Origin: Streptomyces sp. TLI_105 | GTDB taxonomy: Bacteria > Actinomycetota > Actinomycetes > Streptomycetales > Streptomycetaceae | DNA length: 64,000 nucleotides | Assembly: GCF_900105415.1 (NCBI RefSeq) | Contig: NZ_FNSM01000002.1 | Span: 186,001 to 250,000 of the forward strand | Reading direction: 5' to 3' | Part shown: in pieces, positions 50,929 through 59,964 of the stretch | Numbering within the stretch: the first letter of the stretch is position 1 | Layout of the letters: every line of letters begins with the position of its first letter | Notes under the pieces: model-generated | Database searches by the model: none | What the model was told of the DNA's origin: nothing | Seen by the model: only the letters and a program-made list of their open reading frames with translations | Made by a program: the position numbers and the translations under genes

Positions 50929-51164
50929 GATTCTCCTCACGGCCGCTGCCTCGAACCCGCGACCGCGAGCCCTGGTGATCATTTTGGGACCAGGATCCGC
51001 ACGTAACCGCATCGGGGGCGCGGGTTGGGCTGCCGCATTGCCTTCCGCTACTGACCTTCATCGTCACCTTCAGGGCCGGTGTCCGCGTCAACGTGCGCGG
51101 GCGCCGGCCTTTGGTGTTCTAGGTCCGGCGAGCTACGACGTGACGGTTGGCCTTGTCAGCGAGT

Positions 51165-51273
51165 TATCACGGCGTGATAGGTCGATGGATCGTGCGGGGC
51201 GGCTGTGGGGGTATCACGCCGTGATAGGTCGGCAGGTCGGTCAGGAAGGCTGAGGACCTATCACGGCGTGATA
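51165..51273. promoter_or_regulatory. parS: parS centromere cluster upstream of parA
   Basis: Three copies of the 15-bp palindrome TATCACG-S-CGTGATA at 51165-51179, 51212-51226 and 51259-51273, spaced 47 bp apart start-to-start (47 and 47). They lie 75-185 bp before parA. Two more copies sit inside parB. They are the expected binding sites of the ParB protein for both partition and autoregulation. Confidence 0.85.
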
Positions 51274-51348
51274 ACCCGGCAAGGATTCGTAACCTTGCTA
51301 ACGTGTTGATGGCTGAAGTTGATCTAAGTCGTTAGTAGAGTGACGCTC

Positions 51349-52596
51349 ATGACGTCACCTGACACGGGCGGCGACCGGGAGAAGGTCGTCACCAAGCTCA
51401 CAACCACCCTTCGGCAGGACCTGAAGGTCCGTGCCGCTCTCCATGGCCTCGACATGCAGAACGCAGTCGAAGCCGGCATCACCGCCTGGCGCGGCCTGGG
51501 TTCGAACCTTGCCCCGGTCGACACCGCCGGAGCGGAGACCTACGCCACCTTCCTCCCCGCCGGACTGTGGGACGGCTTCCGCGACGACTGCAAGGACCGC
51601 GGCGTCTCCCTCACCCAGGGCATCGCCCAGGCCGTCACCCTCTGGCTCGACAACAACCCTGTGCCTGAGGTCAAGCGCCCAGCGACGGTCCGACGCATCG
51701 TCGTCTGCAACCAGAAGGGCGGAGTCGGCAAGACAGCCGTAACCGCCGGCCTCGGCGAAGCACTCGCGGAAAACCCTGCCCAGCTCGTCCCGGTCCGGGT
51801 CTCCAAGCACTTCGCCGCACTCCTCGACGACGACGACCGCCCCGACGACCCACTCGCCCTGGAAGACCTTCCCGGCCTCGGGCAGCGAGTCCTCCTCGTC
51901 GACTTCGACCCCCAGGGCCACCTCACCAAACAGCTCGGCCACGAACCGCTCCCCATCAACGGGGACTCCCTCACCAACCACATGGCCGGCGAAGGCAAGG
52001 GCGACCTGGCCGACCTCATCGTCGCCGTGGACGAAGACCGCTTCGGCGACAGACTGCACCTCCTGCCGGCCTGCACCGATGCCTTCCTCCTCGACGTCCG
52101 CCTCGCCTCCGTCCGCGCACGCGAAGCCGCCCTCGAACGGGCCCTGCGTGCCGTCGAAGCCAGCTACGACGTCGTCCTCATCGACTGCCCCCCGAGCCTC
52201 GGCCTCAGCATGGACGCCGCCTCCTACTACGGACGCCGCCGCGACAACGAGGAAACCGGCAACTCCGGCGTCCTCATCATCGTCCAGGCCGAAGACAGCA
52301 GTGCCGACGCCTACGGCCTGCTCACCTCCCAAATCGAGGACATGCGCGGCGACCTCTCCCTCGACATCGACTACCTCGGCCTCGTCGTCAACCACTACGA
52401 CGCCCGCCGCGGATACATCGCCACCTCCTCCCTCCAGTCCTGGATGGACATAAAGGATCCCCGCGTCGTCGGCGTCATCGGGGACCTCAAGGAGCAGAAG
52501 GAAGCCGTCCGCGCCAAGCGCCCCCTCCTCGCCTACGCACCCCAGTGCGAGCAGTCCGTCGCCCTCCGAGCCCTCGCCCGGGAGATCAGCAAGTGA
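51349..52596 (+). CDS. parA: ParA-type partition ATPase
   Basis: 415 residues from ATG 51349 (GTG 51340 possible). An N-terminal 110-residue domain (LTTTLRQDLKVRAALHGLDMQNAVEAGITAW, LTQGIAQAVTLWL) likely binds DNA. The ATPase has the deviant Walker A NQKGGVGKTAVT near residue 120-131, VLLVDFDPQGHLTKQLG, and DVVLIDCPPSLGLSMDAA. The GTGA overlap with parB makes a classical operon, and the palindromes upstream imply autoregulation. ParA positions ParB-bound plasmid copies along the nucleoid. Confidence 0.95.
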   Translation: MTSPDTGGDREKVVTKLTTTLRQDLKVRAALHGLDMQNAVEAGITAWRGLGSNLAPVDTAGAETYATFLPAGLWDGFRDDCKDRGVSLTQGIAQAVTLWLDNNPVPEVKRPATVRRIVVCNQKGGVGKTAVTAGLGEALAENPAQLVPVRVSKHFAALLDDDDRPDDPLALEDLPGLGQRVLLVDFDPQGHLTKQLGHEPLPINGDSLTNHMAGEGKGDLADLIVAVDEDRFGDRLHLLPACTDAFLLDVRLASVRAREAALERALRAVEASYDVVLIDCPPSLGLSMDAASYYGRRRDNEETGNSGVLIIVQAEDSSADAYGLLTSQIEDMRGDLSLDIDYLGLVVNHYDARRGYIATSSLQSWMDIKDPRVVGVIGDLKEQKEAVRAKRPLLAYAPQCEQSVALRALAREISK

Positions 52597-53852
52597 GCAA
52601 GGCCAAGAACCTCGGCGCCGGCGCGTCCTTCGCACAGGCCCGCCCCATCAGCGCCCGACGCGCAGCGATCGGCGCCGCCACCGCCGCTCCCACCGAAGGA
52701 GTGCCAGACCCGACCGAACTCTCGCTCAGCCTCATCAGCCAAAACCCCGACAACCCGCGCGAGGAACTCCGCGACCTTGAGGGCCTGGCCGACAGCATCC
52801 GCGAGATCGGCCTCGTCAACTCCATTACCGTCGCCACCGTTGACTCCTACCTGGCCGAACGGCCCGACCGAGCCGACGACGTGGATGAAGGCGCCCGATA
52901 CATCGTCGTCGACGGCCACCGCCGACTCGAAGCCGCCCGGCTCGCCGGCGCCGACACCATCCGGGTCAGCGTCAACAACAAGCTCGTCGCCACCGACGAA
53001 GCCCTCCTCGAAGCGGCGTTCGTCGCCAACGTCCATCGCGACGACATGAATCCCATCGAGCAGGCCCACGCACTCAAGAAGCTCGTCGAGTTCTACGGCT
53101 CTCAGAACAAAGCCGCCAAGCGCCTCGGCATCGGCCAGTCCACCATCTCCTCCAAGCTCTCCATCCTCGACCTGGACCCCGCCCTCCAGGCAGACCTCAT
53201 CGAAGGCCGCAGGACGATCGAGCACGTCCGTAACCTGTCCAAGCTGCCCCCCGAGGAACAGCGCGCGAAGGCCGACGCCCGAGCAGAAGCCGCAGAGCAG
53301 AAGGCCGCCGCCAAGCGCGACCTATCACGCCGTGATAACCCCTCCGCCTCCCAAGCGCCGAACCCCTCAGAGAACGGCACCTCGGACGGAGCCGACGCCG
53401 GGCTATCACGCCGTGATAACCCGGGCCCCAGCGAGCGCAGGCCCCTCACGGACGAAGTACCCGCGCCCAGGAGTGCGACGGAATCGCCGGCCACTTCACC
53501 GGCACAGAGCTCTGTCTCGGACCCTGTAACCGAACTGCCCTCGCCCAACGGGGGAGCAGCAGTCACAGAGATCACGGCACTGGAGAGGCCAGCGGCGTCG
53601 CAGAACATGTCCGTTTCGCGCGCCCAGCCCGTTCCGACGGTTCCACTGCACGACGGTGCTGCCCTGATGGATCTGGCTTTCGACGGCTTGACCCCAGGAC
53701 AACGCAGCGCCTTCATCCAGCGCTACTTCAAGCGAAGCACGGGAGTAGGTGCTGTCGTGGCAGACCTGCGGGCCGACCTCGAGCGACCCGCACGCGCCTC
53801 GCTAGCGGAGATCCTTCAGCAGGTCGCTGCAGGACTGCTTGAAGAGAAGTAG
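52593..53852 (+). CDS. parB: ParB-type centromere-binding protein
   Basis: 419 residues, GTG overlapping the parA stop. ParB N-domain: LSLISQNPDNPREELRDLEGLADSIREIGLVNSITV, then YIVVDGHRRLEAARLAGADTI and VANVHRDDMNPIEQAHALKKLVEFYGSQNKAAKRLGIGQSTISSKLSIL, the HTH. The linker holds two parS sites that translate as DLSRRDNP and GLSRRDNP (about residues 243-250 and 270-277), and the C-terminus is the dimerisation end. The central CTPase-like GDGHRR-type motif reads VDGHRR. Confidence 0.95.
   Translation: MSKAKNLGAGASFAQARPISARRAAIGAATAAPTEGVPDPTELSLSLISQNPDNPREELRDLEGLADSIREIGLVNSITVATVDSYLAERPDRADDVDEGARYIVVDGHRRLEAARLAGADTIRVSVNNKLVATDEALLEAAFVANVHRDDMNPIEQAHALKKLVEFYGSQNKAAKRLGIGQSTISSKLSILDLDPALQADLIEGRRTIEHVRNLSKLPPEEQRAKADARAEAAEQKAAAKRDLSRRDNPSASQAPNPSENGTSDGADAGLSRRDNPGPSERRPLTDEVPAPRSATESPATSPAQSSVSDPVTELPSPNGGAAVTEITALERPAASQNMSVSRAQPVPTVPLHDGAALMDLAFDGLTPGQRSAFIQRYFKRSTGVGAVVADLRADLERPARASLAEILQQVAAGLLEEK
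53323..53418. promoter_or_regulatory. parS: two parS sites inside the parB coding sequence
   Basis: TATCACGCCGTGATA at 53323-53337 and 53404-53418, identical to each other and to the site at 51212, embedded in the linker-coding part of parB. Both are read in the same frame as LSRRDN. Confidence 0.85.
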
Positions 53853-53859
53853 GCAGGAA

Positions 53860-53903
53860 ATGTCGGAGCCTCCGTCCTCAAGGTAGGACGGAGGCTCCGA
53901 CAT
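53860..53903 (+). terminator. 19-bp hairpin after parB
   Basis: ATGTCGGAGCCTCCGTCCT pairs perfectly with its complement around the 6-nt loop CAAGGT, 8 bp after the parB stop. A strong terminator. Confidence 0.85.
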
Positions 53904-53952
53904 GTCGGGGAGGAGAACGGCGCCGCAGCGCCATGACCGGGATCAGCCAGCT

Positions 53953-54078
53953 TCACCCCGGAGTCTCCACCGAACCCGGCAGGAAGTTGGACTCACGGCA
54001 TCGGCGGATCGTAGAGCGGCTGACTCCGCACGCGGCGGCGGCCTCACGCTGGTTCAGCATCGGACGAGTCGTGCTCAT
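53953..54078 (-). CDS. 41-residue HTH protein, probably truncated
   Basis: ATG 54076-54078 to TGA 53953-53955. The product STTRPMLNQREAAAACGVSR followed by STIRRCRESNFLPGS is a bare helix-turn-helix that in related plasmid proteins continues for another 50 or more residues. The gene is likely cut short. A degenerate relative of the SRSTIRR segment occurs near 56703-56740 on the same strand. Confidence 0.45.
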   Translation of the reverse strand: MSTTRPMLNQREAAAACGVSRSTIRRCRESNFLPGSVETPG

Positions 54079-54249
54079 CCCCCTGTCATCGCCGCAACCC
54101 TGCAGGCCGTGGACAACACCCTCACGTGAGACGGAAAGCTCCTGATGGCTGGTGAGTGTCCTGAACGGATCGGGGTTCTGGGTCGTTCCGGTGCGTGTCT
54201 ATAGTGCCGAAACCGGGCCTTGCAGGCCCTTCGAGGAGGAGAGGGCGTC

Positions 54250-54708
54250 GTGCCTGAGTTACTACAGAAGCAGCTCCTGGACGTCGAGGTCGCGTTCAGG
54301 GGTTTCGGGTTCCAGGAGTCGGACGACGCTGCGGTGCCCGTGCCGTTCGGGGACGGCTACGAGTGGGGGGTGTTCCTGGCTCAGCACGAGCGTCGCTTCG
54401 ACCTGTTCAGCGCCGGTCACACCCACACCGCGGCGGTCACTGTCAGGATCTGGGACGCCGAGCCGGCATCCGAGCCTGTCGAGTGGGATGAGATCGGCGA
54501 GGTCGACTTCGAGACGACCACCGGGGATGTCGCGGTGTGGACCATGACCCTGGGGCGGTCGGAGCACCTGATCCAGCTCGGTGTTCCGGGCTGGTGGCGG
54601 GTCCGCGTCGGCTGTACCGGCCGTGCCGAGGTCGCGCGCGTCACGCAGAGCGAAGGCGTCGCCTACGGGGTAGAGAAGTACGTGATCGACTTCTGGCCCA
54701 AGGCCTGA
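54250..54708 (+). CDS. hypothetical protein, immunity-like
   Basis: 152 residues from GTG 54250, with GAGGAGAGGG upstream. Beta-rich: LLDVEVAFRGFGFQE, YEWGVFLAQHERRFDLFSAGHTHTAAVTVRIWDAEP, GWWRVRVGCTGRAEVARVTQSEGVAYGVEKYVIDFWP. No signal peptide. Family unknown; converges on the NucA/NucB-type gene, with a terminator between. Confidence 0.6.
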   Translation: MPELLQKQLLDVEVAFRGFGFQESDDAAVPVPFGDGYEWGVFLAQHERRFDLFSAGHTHTAAVTVRIWDAEPASEPVEWDEIGEVDFETTTGDVAVWTMTLGRSEHLIQLGVPGWWRVRVGCTGRAEVARVTQSEGVAYGVEKYVIDFWPKA

Positions 54709-54711
54709 CCA

Positions 54712-54748
54712 GCTTGTGGCCAGCGCAGCGTCGGCGCCGGCCACAAGC
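54712..54748. terminator. bidirectional hairpin between convergent genes
   Basis: GCTTGTGGCC (54712-54721) pairs with GGCCACAAGC (54739-54748), in the 47-bp gap between convergent genes. Confidence 0.65.
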
Positions 54749-54755
54749 CCTCATG

Positions 54756-56183
54756 TCAGTTGATCTTGACGATGAAGCCGTCTTCCAGGCCGTCGATGAT
54801 CCGGTTGGCGGTGTAGAAGCCGCTCAGCAGGTTGCCGGCCGCGCCGTTCTGGGTTCCGGGAACGGGTAGGACGGAGAAGTTGTTCTTCTCGACGTGTACG
54901 TCGAACTCGGAGGCCGCGGAACCCTCATAGGTGGTGGCGAAGGGGAACTCGTCGCACTCCTTGTCGCCGGCGGCGTAGTTCGCGCCCCAGTAGCGGGTGC
55001 ACTCGCGCACTGCGACCGCCCGGTTTCGGTCCCGCCGCCGCTTGTCCAGGAACAGGCGGTGCAAGGGTTCGTTCAGGTTGTCGCCGGGGACGTTCTTCAG
55101 CGCGTTCAGCGGCTTGGTGGCGGTCGCGTTGGTGAACGCCTGCTTGATGTGTTTGGCCACAGCCTCTTCTGGAGCGCCGGCCTTGGAGCTGTACTCGAGG
55201 GTGGCCATCATGCTGAATGCCGCGCCGCCCTTGTTGGCGGGGTTGCCGCCGCCGGTGGAGTTACGCAGGTAGGAGGCGGCGTCCCAGCGCGGGGCGAACA
55301 TGAACGGCTTGCCTGTCACCGGGCTCGGTCCCACCCACCCGGGAGGCATGGTGTTGACGATCTCGGGCTGGTAGACGGCGGCGATGAGGTCTGCGGCACC
55401 GGCGCCGCTGCCCTGTCCGGGGGCGTAGCGCAGGGTGTGGGTGTAGTGGGGGCTGGCCTGCATCTGCGGCAGCGTCTTGGTAACCGGCAGTGTGTTGCTG
55501 AGGACCGGTCGCGCGGCTGCGGGCCAGTTCTGGGGGACGACGCCCTTCAGGCCGATGCGCATCCCGGCGGCGCCGGTGGTGCCGACGGAGATGAAGTCGG
55601 TGAGGTCGTAGTCGAAGTACATCGTGCGGTCGGACTCCTTCGGGACCGTGCCGCGGATGTACACGGTGTAGGAGCTGGTGCCGACTTGCCCTGACGACCT
55701 GGCCCAAACTGTGGTGACCTGCAGGGCGGTGCACACGGCGAACCGGGACTTGAGGTAGAGCCTCGCGGTGCCACCCATGTTCGCCTTGCACTCGGCCAGC
55801 GACATCGTCCGGGCCGGCTCCGGGTACGACACAGCCGCCGGGGCAGCCAGAGACTGGGAGGCCAGGGCGGGAGACGTGCGGGGAGTCACGGCGGGGATGG
55901 TGGTCTTCGTGCCGTAAGCGGCGGCGGGGCCGACCACCTCGAGCGGCGTCGTCGCTTCCGCTGTCGTCTCAGCTGCTGCCAGCTGTCGTTCGGCGCCCGT
56001 GCGAAGGTCGGGCAGGGAGGGGAGCGGGGAGCCTGCCGGCACCACGTAGGTGCGGGCTTGGCCAGGAGCGGATTCGGCGGCTGTCGCGGCAGTGGCGGTT
56101 GAGGCGAGCGGCAGCAGGGCGATCGTCGCCAGCGCGGATATCAGGGTCGTGCGTAAACGGCGAGGTCGTACAGCGGTGTTGAT
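54756..56183 (-). CDS. secreted NucA/NucB-type deoxyribonuclease-domain protein
   Basis: The C-terminus has the NucA/NucB core ECTRYWGANYAAGDKECDEFPFATTYEGSAASEF, typical of extracellular sugar-nonspecific DNases. A signal peptide (RRLRTTLISALATIALLPLASTATA) is in frame upstream, but no ATG/GTG/TTG precedes it: the codon in the right place, after GGGGGAACC, is ATC at 56181-56183. Translation would otherwise begin at GTG 56045 without a signal. So either ATC is used or an ATG was mutated. The middle part is a beta-rich domain (SSYTVYIRGTVPKESDRTMYFDYDLTDFI). Divergent from a second NucA/NucB gene. Confidence 0.75.
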   Translation of the reverse strand: MNTAVRPRRLRTTLISALATIALLPLASTATAATAAESAPGQARTYVVPAGSPLPSLPDLRTGAERQLAAAETTAEATTPLEVVGPAAAYGTKTTIPAVTPRTSPALASQSLAAPAAVSYPEPARTMSLAECKANMGGTARLYLKSRFAVCTALQVTTVWARSSGQVGTSSYTVYIRGTVPKESDRTMYFDYDLTDFISVGTTGAAGMRIGLKGVVPQNWPAAARPVLSNTLPVTKTLPQMQASPHYTHTLRYAPGQGSGAGAADLIAAVYQPEIVNTMPPGWVGPSPVTGKPFMFAPRWDAASYLRNSTGGGNPANKGGAAFSMMATLEYSSKAGAPEEAVAKHIKQAFTNATATKPLNALKNVPGDNLNEPLHRLFLDKRRRDRNRAVAVRECTRYWGANYAAGDKECDEFPFATTYEGSAASEFDVHVEKNNFSVLPVPGTQNGAAGNLLSGFYTANRIIDGLEDGFIVKIN

Positions 56184-56446
56184 GGTTCCCCCAAGGGCGT
56201 GCGGTCAGATGTGGTCATGCGCCGGCCTTCGGGGCCGGGCGCGACACCAAGATCTACCGAATGCATGATCGAATCCTTTGTGGAGAAAGCGCTCTTGTCT
56301 GGATCCATCACAAAATTGGCTGGTCTATCGGCCGTAGAGGTCGGCACCCCAGGCAGCCAGGGGACGGGGGTTATGCATGTTGAAGAGCCGGTGACGCCTG
56401 CCGAGGGCAAGCGGATAGCCGCGACGGCCGTTCACCGAGATCGTCG

Positions 56447-56704
56447 GTGCTCACCAGAGGTGGCCCCGACGCCGGCCACCAGCCCCCGGCTGGCCTCATC
56501 ACCCCGGGCACCCCAGCCCTGCCGGCAGAGCCGGGGGAGTGGGACATCCCGCGTATCCCGCTGCGCTACGACCGCGCGGTCATCGCCTCCACCGTCCTCA
56601 TGAACCAGTTGCGTACCGTGCACCGCGCAGGGCGTGCCCGGTACTACGACGGCGTCGTCGTCGTCGTGCACCAGCAGGCCGCGATGCCCGAGCAGCTCCC
56701 CTAA
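56447..56704 (+). CDS. small hypothetical protein, possibly a gene fragment
   Basis: GTG 56447 to TAA 56702. The C-terminal IPLRYDRAVIASTVLMNQLRTVHRAGRARYYDGVVVVVHQQAAMPEQLP looks like real protein, while the first 25 residues are low complexity. Family unknown. Lies between the two divergent nuclease genes; the flanks 56184-56446 and 56705-56880 show no further gene. Confidence 0.4.
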   Translation: MLTRGGPDAGHQPPAGLITPGTPALPAEPGEWDIPRIPLRYDRAVIASTVLMNQLRTVHRAGRARYYDGVVVVVHQQAAMPEQLP

Positions 56705-56900
56705 GTCGGCCTCACGGTGTCGGCGGATCGTGGAGCGGGTTTCGGGTAGCGACAGTTGCGCCATTCGCCAACCTGTTCGAGCGTGCTGGCCTGATTTTTC
56801 CGCTGCCACGTAAACCGTGATCTCCCTCCTGTCGCAGGGACCTGGAGCGTGATGGGGTGCCCGGCGGGCGCGTACCACCCATCAAAAGGGGATCGCAGAA

Positions 56901-58895
56901 GTGAAGATCAACCGCTTACCGATATGGCGGCACCTAGCCGCCGGAGCCGCACTGGTCTTATGGGCCGGGACAGCGATGGGCACCGCAACGGCGGCTCCCG
57001 CACCTCCCACACCCGGCCTGGGAGTTTCTCCGGCCGCAGTCGCAGCAGCCGGACCTCAGGACCTGTCGGCCATCGCCGCCGGTGGCGTACGGCCGGTGTC
57101 AGGCCAGACCCCGTCAGCCGGCCCCAAGTTTTCCAAGTCGGGCACGGTGTGGAGGGTCATCACCCCTCAGGTGGTGCTGCGGAACACCGTGACCGACGCC
57201 GATGGCGACACCGCGAACCTGACGTTCCAGGTGTACACGACGAACGCGGACGGCACCCCGAAGGCACAGGTCGACCTCGACGGAACAGGCCAGTACGGCG
57301 TCCTGGTCTCTCCCTATGTCGCCTCGGGCGCCACCGCATCGGTGAAGGTGCCGTACGGCAAGCTGAAGCCTGGCGTGCTGTACAAGTTCCGCACCTCTGC
57401 CTATGACGGCAGCCTGTATGAGACGGACTGGTCGCCCTGGGCGGACTTCCGTATCGACCCCTACGTCAAGTTCCCAGCGCCCCAGGCCTCGTCGACGATC
57501 AACCCGCTGGCCCAGACGGAAACCGAGGTCACACGCACCGACCCGGGCGCTGTCGCTCTCACCGGTCTCAAGGCCACCGGCGAGCGGTCCTGCTCCACAG
57601 TCGATCCTCAGGGCCGCAAGCTGTGCATCGAGATCACCCCGCCGTCCAAGCAGAGCACACAGCCCACAGCACTCCCGCGGGTATCGGCGGCCGAACCTGT
57701 CGACCTGGTGTCGTGGTGCGGAAGCAAGCCGCTCGGCAAGGACTACATGAACCGCACCGAAGCGTGTCTGAAGAACCTCGGCACCGCCACGCTGATCTTC
57801 CTGGACACCGACCCTGAGCTGCCTGCCCTCGGCCTGGCCACATTCGACCTGCAGCAGCGGATCAAGACCTACCCGAACAAGGGCGCATCCGGTTCCGACT
57901 TCGCCGAGTTCGACCAGCAGCTCGTCGCCATGCCGAACAACATCGACGCCGCCCTTCAGGGCGTCAACCTCACCTGGCTGCCCAGCAACAACTGCTCGTC
58001 CTGCACCACCTCACAGACACGGTGGACAGACATCTACGGGGCCCCCGCTACCGGCCACTGGGGATTCTCCGAGGCCGGCCCCCTCAACGCCCGCTACGGC
58101 ACCGTCCAGACCACCTGGTCCGGGACGGGCAAACAAACCATCGACCTTGGATGGGCTATCCGCGCCACCGTCGACGTCAGCCTGGACTCCTCTGCGACCG
58201 CGGACTTCGGGACCTCCGGCATCACTCAGGTCCGAGAGCTCGCGCCGCGCTGCGACGACATCGTCAAGGGCTCGGCACCGGGCTGCGTGCTGCCGTTCTT
58301 CAAAACGACCTGGACGGTGGACACCAACCTGTACCCGGCCGCGGGCGCGTACTACTGGTACATGCAGCAGGTGATGCCCGACCACGCCGGCTCCAAGCGG
58401 TGGGACTCCCTGATGCACTACCTGGGCCCGGACACACCGGTGAAGAACAGCACCGGCGGGACATGGACGTCGGACAACAGCCGCACCCGCGTGTGCGACA
58501 GCACCTGGAGCGTGCACCCCTCCGACCCGGCGGTCGGATCGGTCGACTGCGACGAGTTCGCGATGGCCTCGACCCACGAGTCCGGGGGCTACCCCAAGAG
58601 CGTCAACCTGGTGACCTCAGGAAGCAAGTGCGCCCAGTTGTTCACCGACAAGCTGGGCGACGGATCGGCGAACTTCGGCATCCTCGCCGACACCCGAACC
58701 GCGACGAACGGCCCCAGCGGCACCGAGCGGTGCGGACGTGCGGCGATCCCGAGCACGCAGAACCAGCAGGCGTTCAACGGGTTCCCGGCTCCGGCATGGC
58801 GGATGCTGGACGGCGACGGGTTCTTCGTGACCCTCCCGGGCTTCGAGCACTGCACGTCAGCCGCGACCACCTGCACGTGGCGCAAGATCGGCTGA
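56901..58895 (+). CDS. secreted NucA/NucB-type deoxyribonuclease-domain protein
   Basis: 664 residues from GTG 56901, with AAAGGGGA upstream. Signal peptide: KINRLPIWRHLAAGAALVLWAGTAMGTATAAPA. The middle is a large domain with FnIII-like strands (VLRNTVTDADGDTANLTFQVYTTNADG, VLYKFRTSAYDGSLYETDWSPWADFRID). The C-terminus has the NucA/NucB core VCDSTWSVHPSDPAVGSVDCDEFAMASTHESGG, and many cysteines consistent with secretion. Expected to cut DNA outside the cell; may act as an antibacterial or scavenging nuclease. Convergent with the SUKH gene, with a strong terminator between. Confidence 0.85.
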   Translation: MKINRLPIWRHLAAGAALVLWAGTAMGTATAAPAPPTPGLGVSPAAVAAAGPQDLSAIAAGGVRPVSGQTPSAGPKFSKSGTVWRVITPQVVLRNTVTDADGDTANLTFQVYTTNADGTPKAQVDLDGTGQYGVLVSPYVASGATASVKVPYGKLKPGVLYKFRTSAYDGSLYETDWSPWADFRIDPYVKFPAPQASSTINPLAQTETEVTRTDPGAVALTGLKATGERSCSTVDPQGRKLCIEITPPSKQSTQPTALPRVSAAEPVDLVSWCGSKPLGKDYMNRTEACLKNLGTATLIFLDTDPELPALGLATFDLQQRIKTYPNKGASGSDFAEFDQQLVAMPNNIDAALQGVNLTWLPSNNCSSCTTSQTRWTDIYGAPATGHWGFSEAGPLNARYGTVQTTWSGTGKQTIDLGWAIRATVDVSLDSSATADFGTSGITQVRELAPRCDDIVKGSAPGCVLPFFKTTWTVDTNLYPAAGAYYWYMQQVMPDHAGSKRWDSLMHYLGPDTPVKNSTGGTWTSDNSRTRVCDSTWSVHPSDPAVGSVDCDEFAMASTHESGGYPKSVNLVTSGSKCAQLFTDKLGDGSANFGILADTRTATNGPSGTERCGRAAIPSTQNQQAFNGFPAPAWRMLDGDGFFVTLPGFEHCTSAATTCTWRKIG

Positions 58896-58926
58896 CGCAG
58901 ACCGAACACCCATAGGTAGAAACGAG

Positions 58927-58960
58927 TGAGGGGGACCGGCCCGCAGGCCGGTCCCCCTCA
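58927..58960. terminator. 15-bp bidirectional terminator
   Basis: TGAGGGGGACCGGCC and GGCCGGTCCCCCTCA flank the tetraloop CGCA between convergent genes. Confidence 0.85.
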
Positions 58961-58970
58961 TGCTTCGTGA

Positions 58971-59909
58971 TCAGCCGGCCAGGGGCCGCCATCGGTCTTC
59001 CTGCGCGGGATCGATGCTGCTCAGCCACACCAGTGCCCCGTCGGCTAGACCGGGCTTGTCGTTCGCGGCCAAGGCCGGAGCTTCGAGCATGTCGGCAGCA
59101 TCCTCCAGGTAACTGACCAGGGTTTCACGCTCCTCGCCGGGACCTTCGTTGTAGCGGGACCATCGGCCCAGGTAACCGGTGGCAGTATCCAGGTAGAGGC
59201 CTGAAGTGCTGTCGGCCGGCCCCAGAGCGACCACCGGAATCCACGACGCCTTCCACACGGTGACCTGCTCTTCCTCAGGGCGGCTGGCGTTGAGCCTGTC
59301 CTGCTGGACCTGGGCATCCGTCTTCAGCCGGTAGACGGCAGCCACGGCCTCCAGAGACATCAAAGCCCTGTTCCCAGGAAGACACCCCCGGCTATTGACT
59401 CCGTCGTCACCCGCGATCAGCGTCCAAAGGACGCTCAGCTCGGAAGGCACCCGGATACCGAGTTCCTCCTCCAGAGCGGCAATGTCGGCAGGGCCGGCGC
59501 CGGCCCGGAGCGCGGCATGAGAGGCAGGGGCATGGTGCTCAAGCCATCCGGCAACACGGCGCCAGGCATCGGTGACCTCCCGGGCGGTGACCACATCGGC
59601 AGCGGGGGCAACAGTCCCGACGGACGACTCTTGGTCTCGTTCCTGGATTTTCACCGTGGGGGAGGGGGCCGGGTTCAGGTACCGGATCTCGATCCGGTCG
59701 GCCTCACGGATGTAGCCGATGATCAAGGCGGGACATTCCTCGAACAGCTCGCCATCGACCGTCACGGTGAGGATGCCGGGCAGACCCGAAGGCCGGCCCA
59801 TGTCCGGGTCATCAGCCAGCTGGCCGGCTAACACCTTCAACGCGTAAGAGACGCCGCCCCCGAGCTGGGCAGCGGTATCGCGTATGTCCTGGGGAATCTC
59901 GACATTCAC
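58971..59909 (-). CDS. SMI1/KNR4 (SUKH) domain protein
   Basis: 312 residues. The C-terminal 200 form a SUKH domain (DIAALEEELGIRVPSELSVLWTLIAGDDGVNSRGCLPGNRALMSLEAVAAVYRL ... WKASWIPVVALGPADSTSGLYLDTATGYLGRW). The N-terminal 100 residues (TAAQLGGGVSYALKVLAGQLADDP ... GILTVTVDGELFEECPALIIGYIREADRIEIRYLN) are an extra domain. It is immediately 3' of the secreted nuclease and could protect against it or a similar toxin, though convergent order is not the usual toxin-immunity arrangement. Confidence 0.8.
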   Translation of the reverse strand: MNVEIPQDIRDTAAQLGGGVSYALKVLAGQLADDPDMGRPSGLPGILTVTVDGELFEECPALIIGYIREADRIEIRYLNPAPSPTVKIQERDQESSVGTVAPAADVVTAREVTDAWRRVAGWLEHHAPASHAALRAGAGPADIAALEEELGIRVPSELSVLWTLIAGDDGVNSRGCLPGNRALMSLEAVAAVYRLKTDAQVQQDRLNASRPEEEQVTVWKASWIPVVALGPADSTSGLYLDTATGYLGRWSRYNEGPGEERETLVSYLEDAADMLEAPALAANDKPGLADGALVWLSSIDPAQEDRWRPLAG

Positions 59910-59964
59910 GGCCTGAAGCTCCTTGCTAGTCGGACGTAGGACGATGCCTCACACAGTAGGACGC

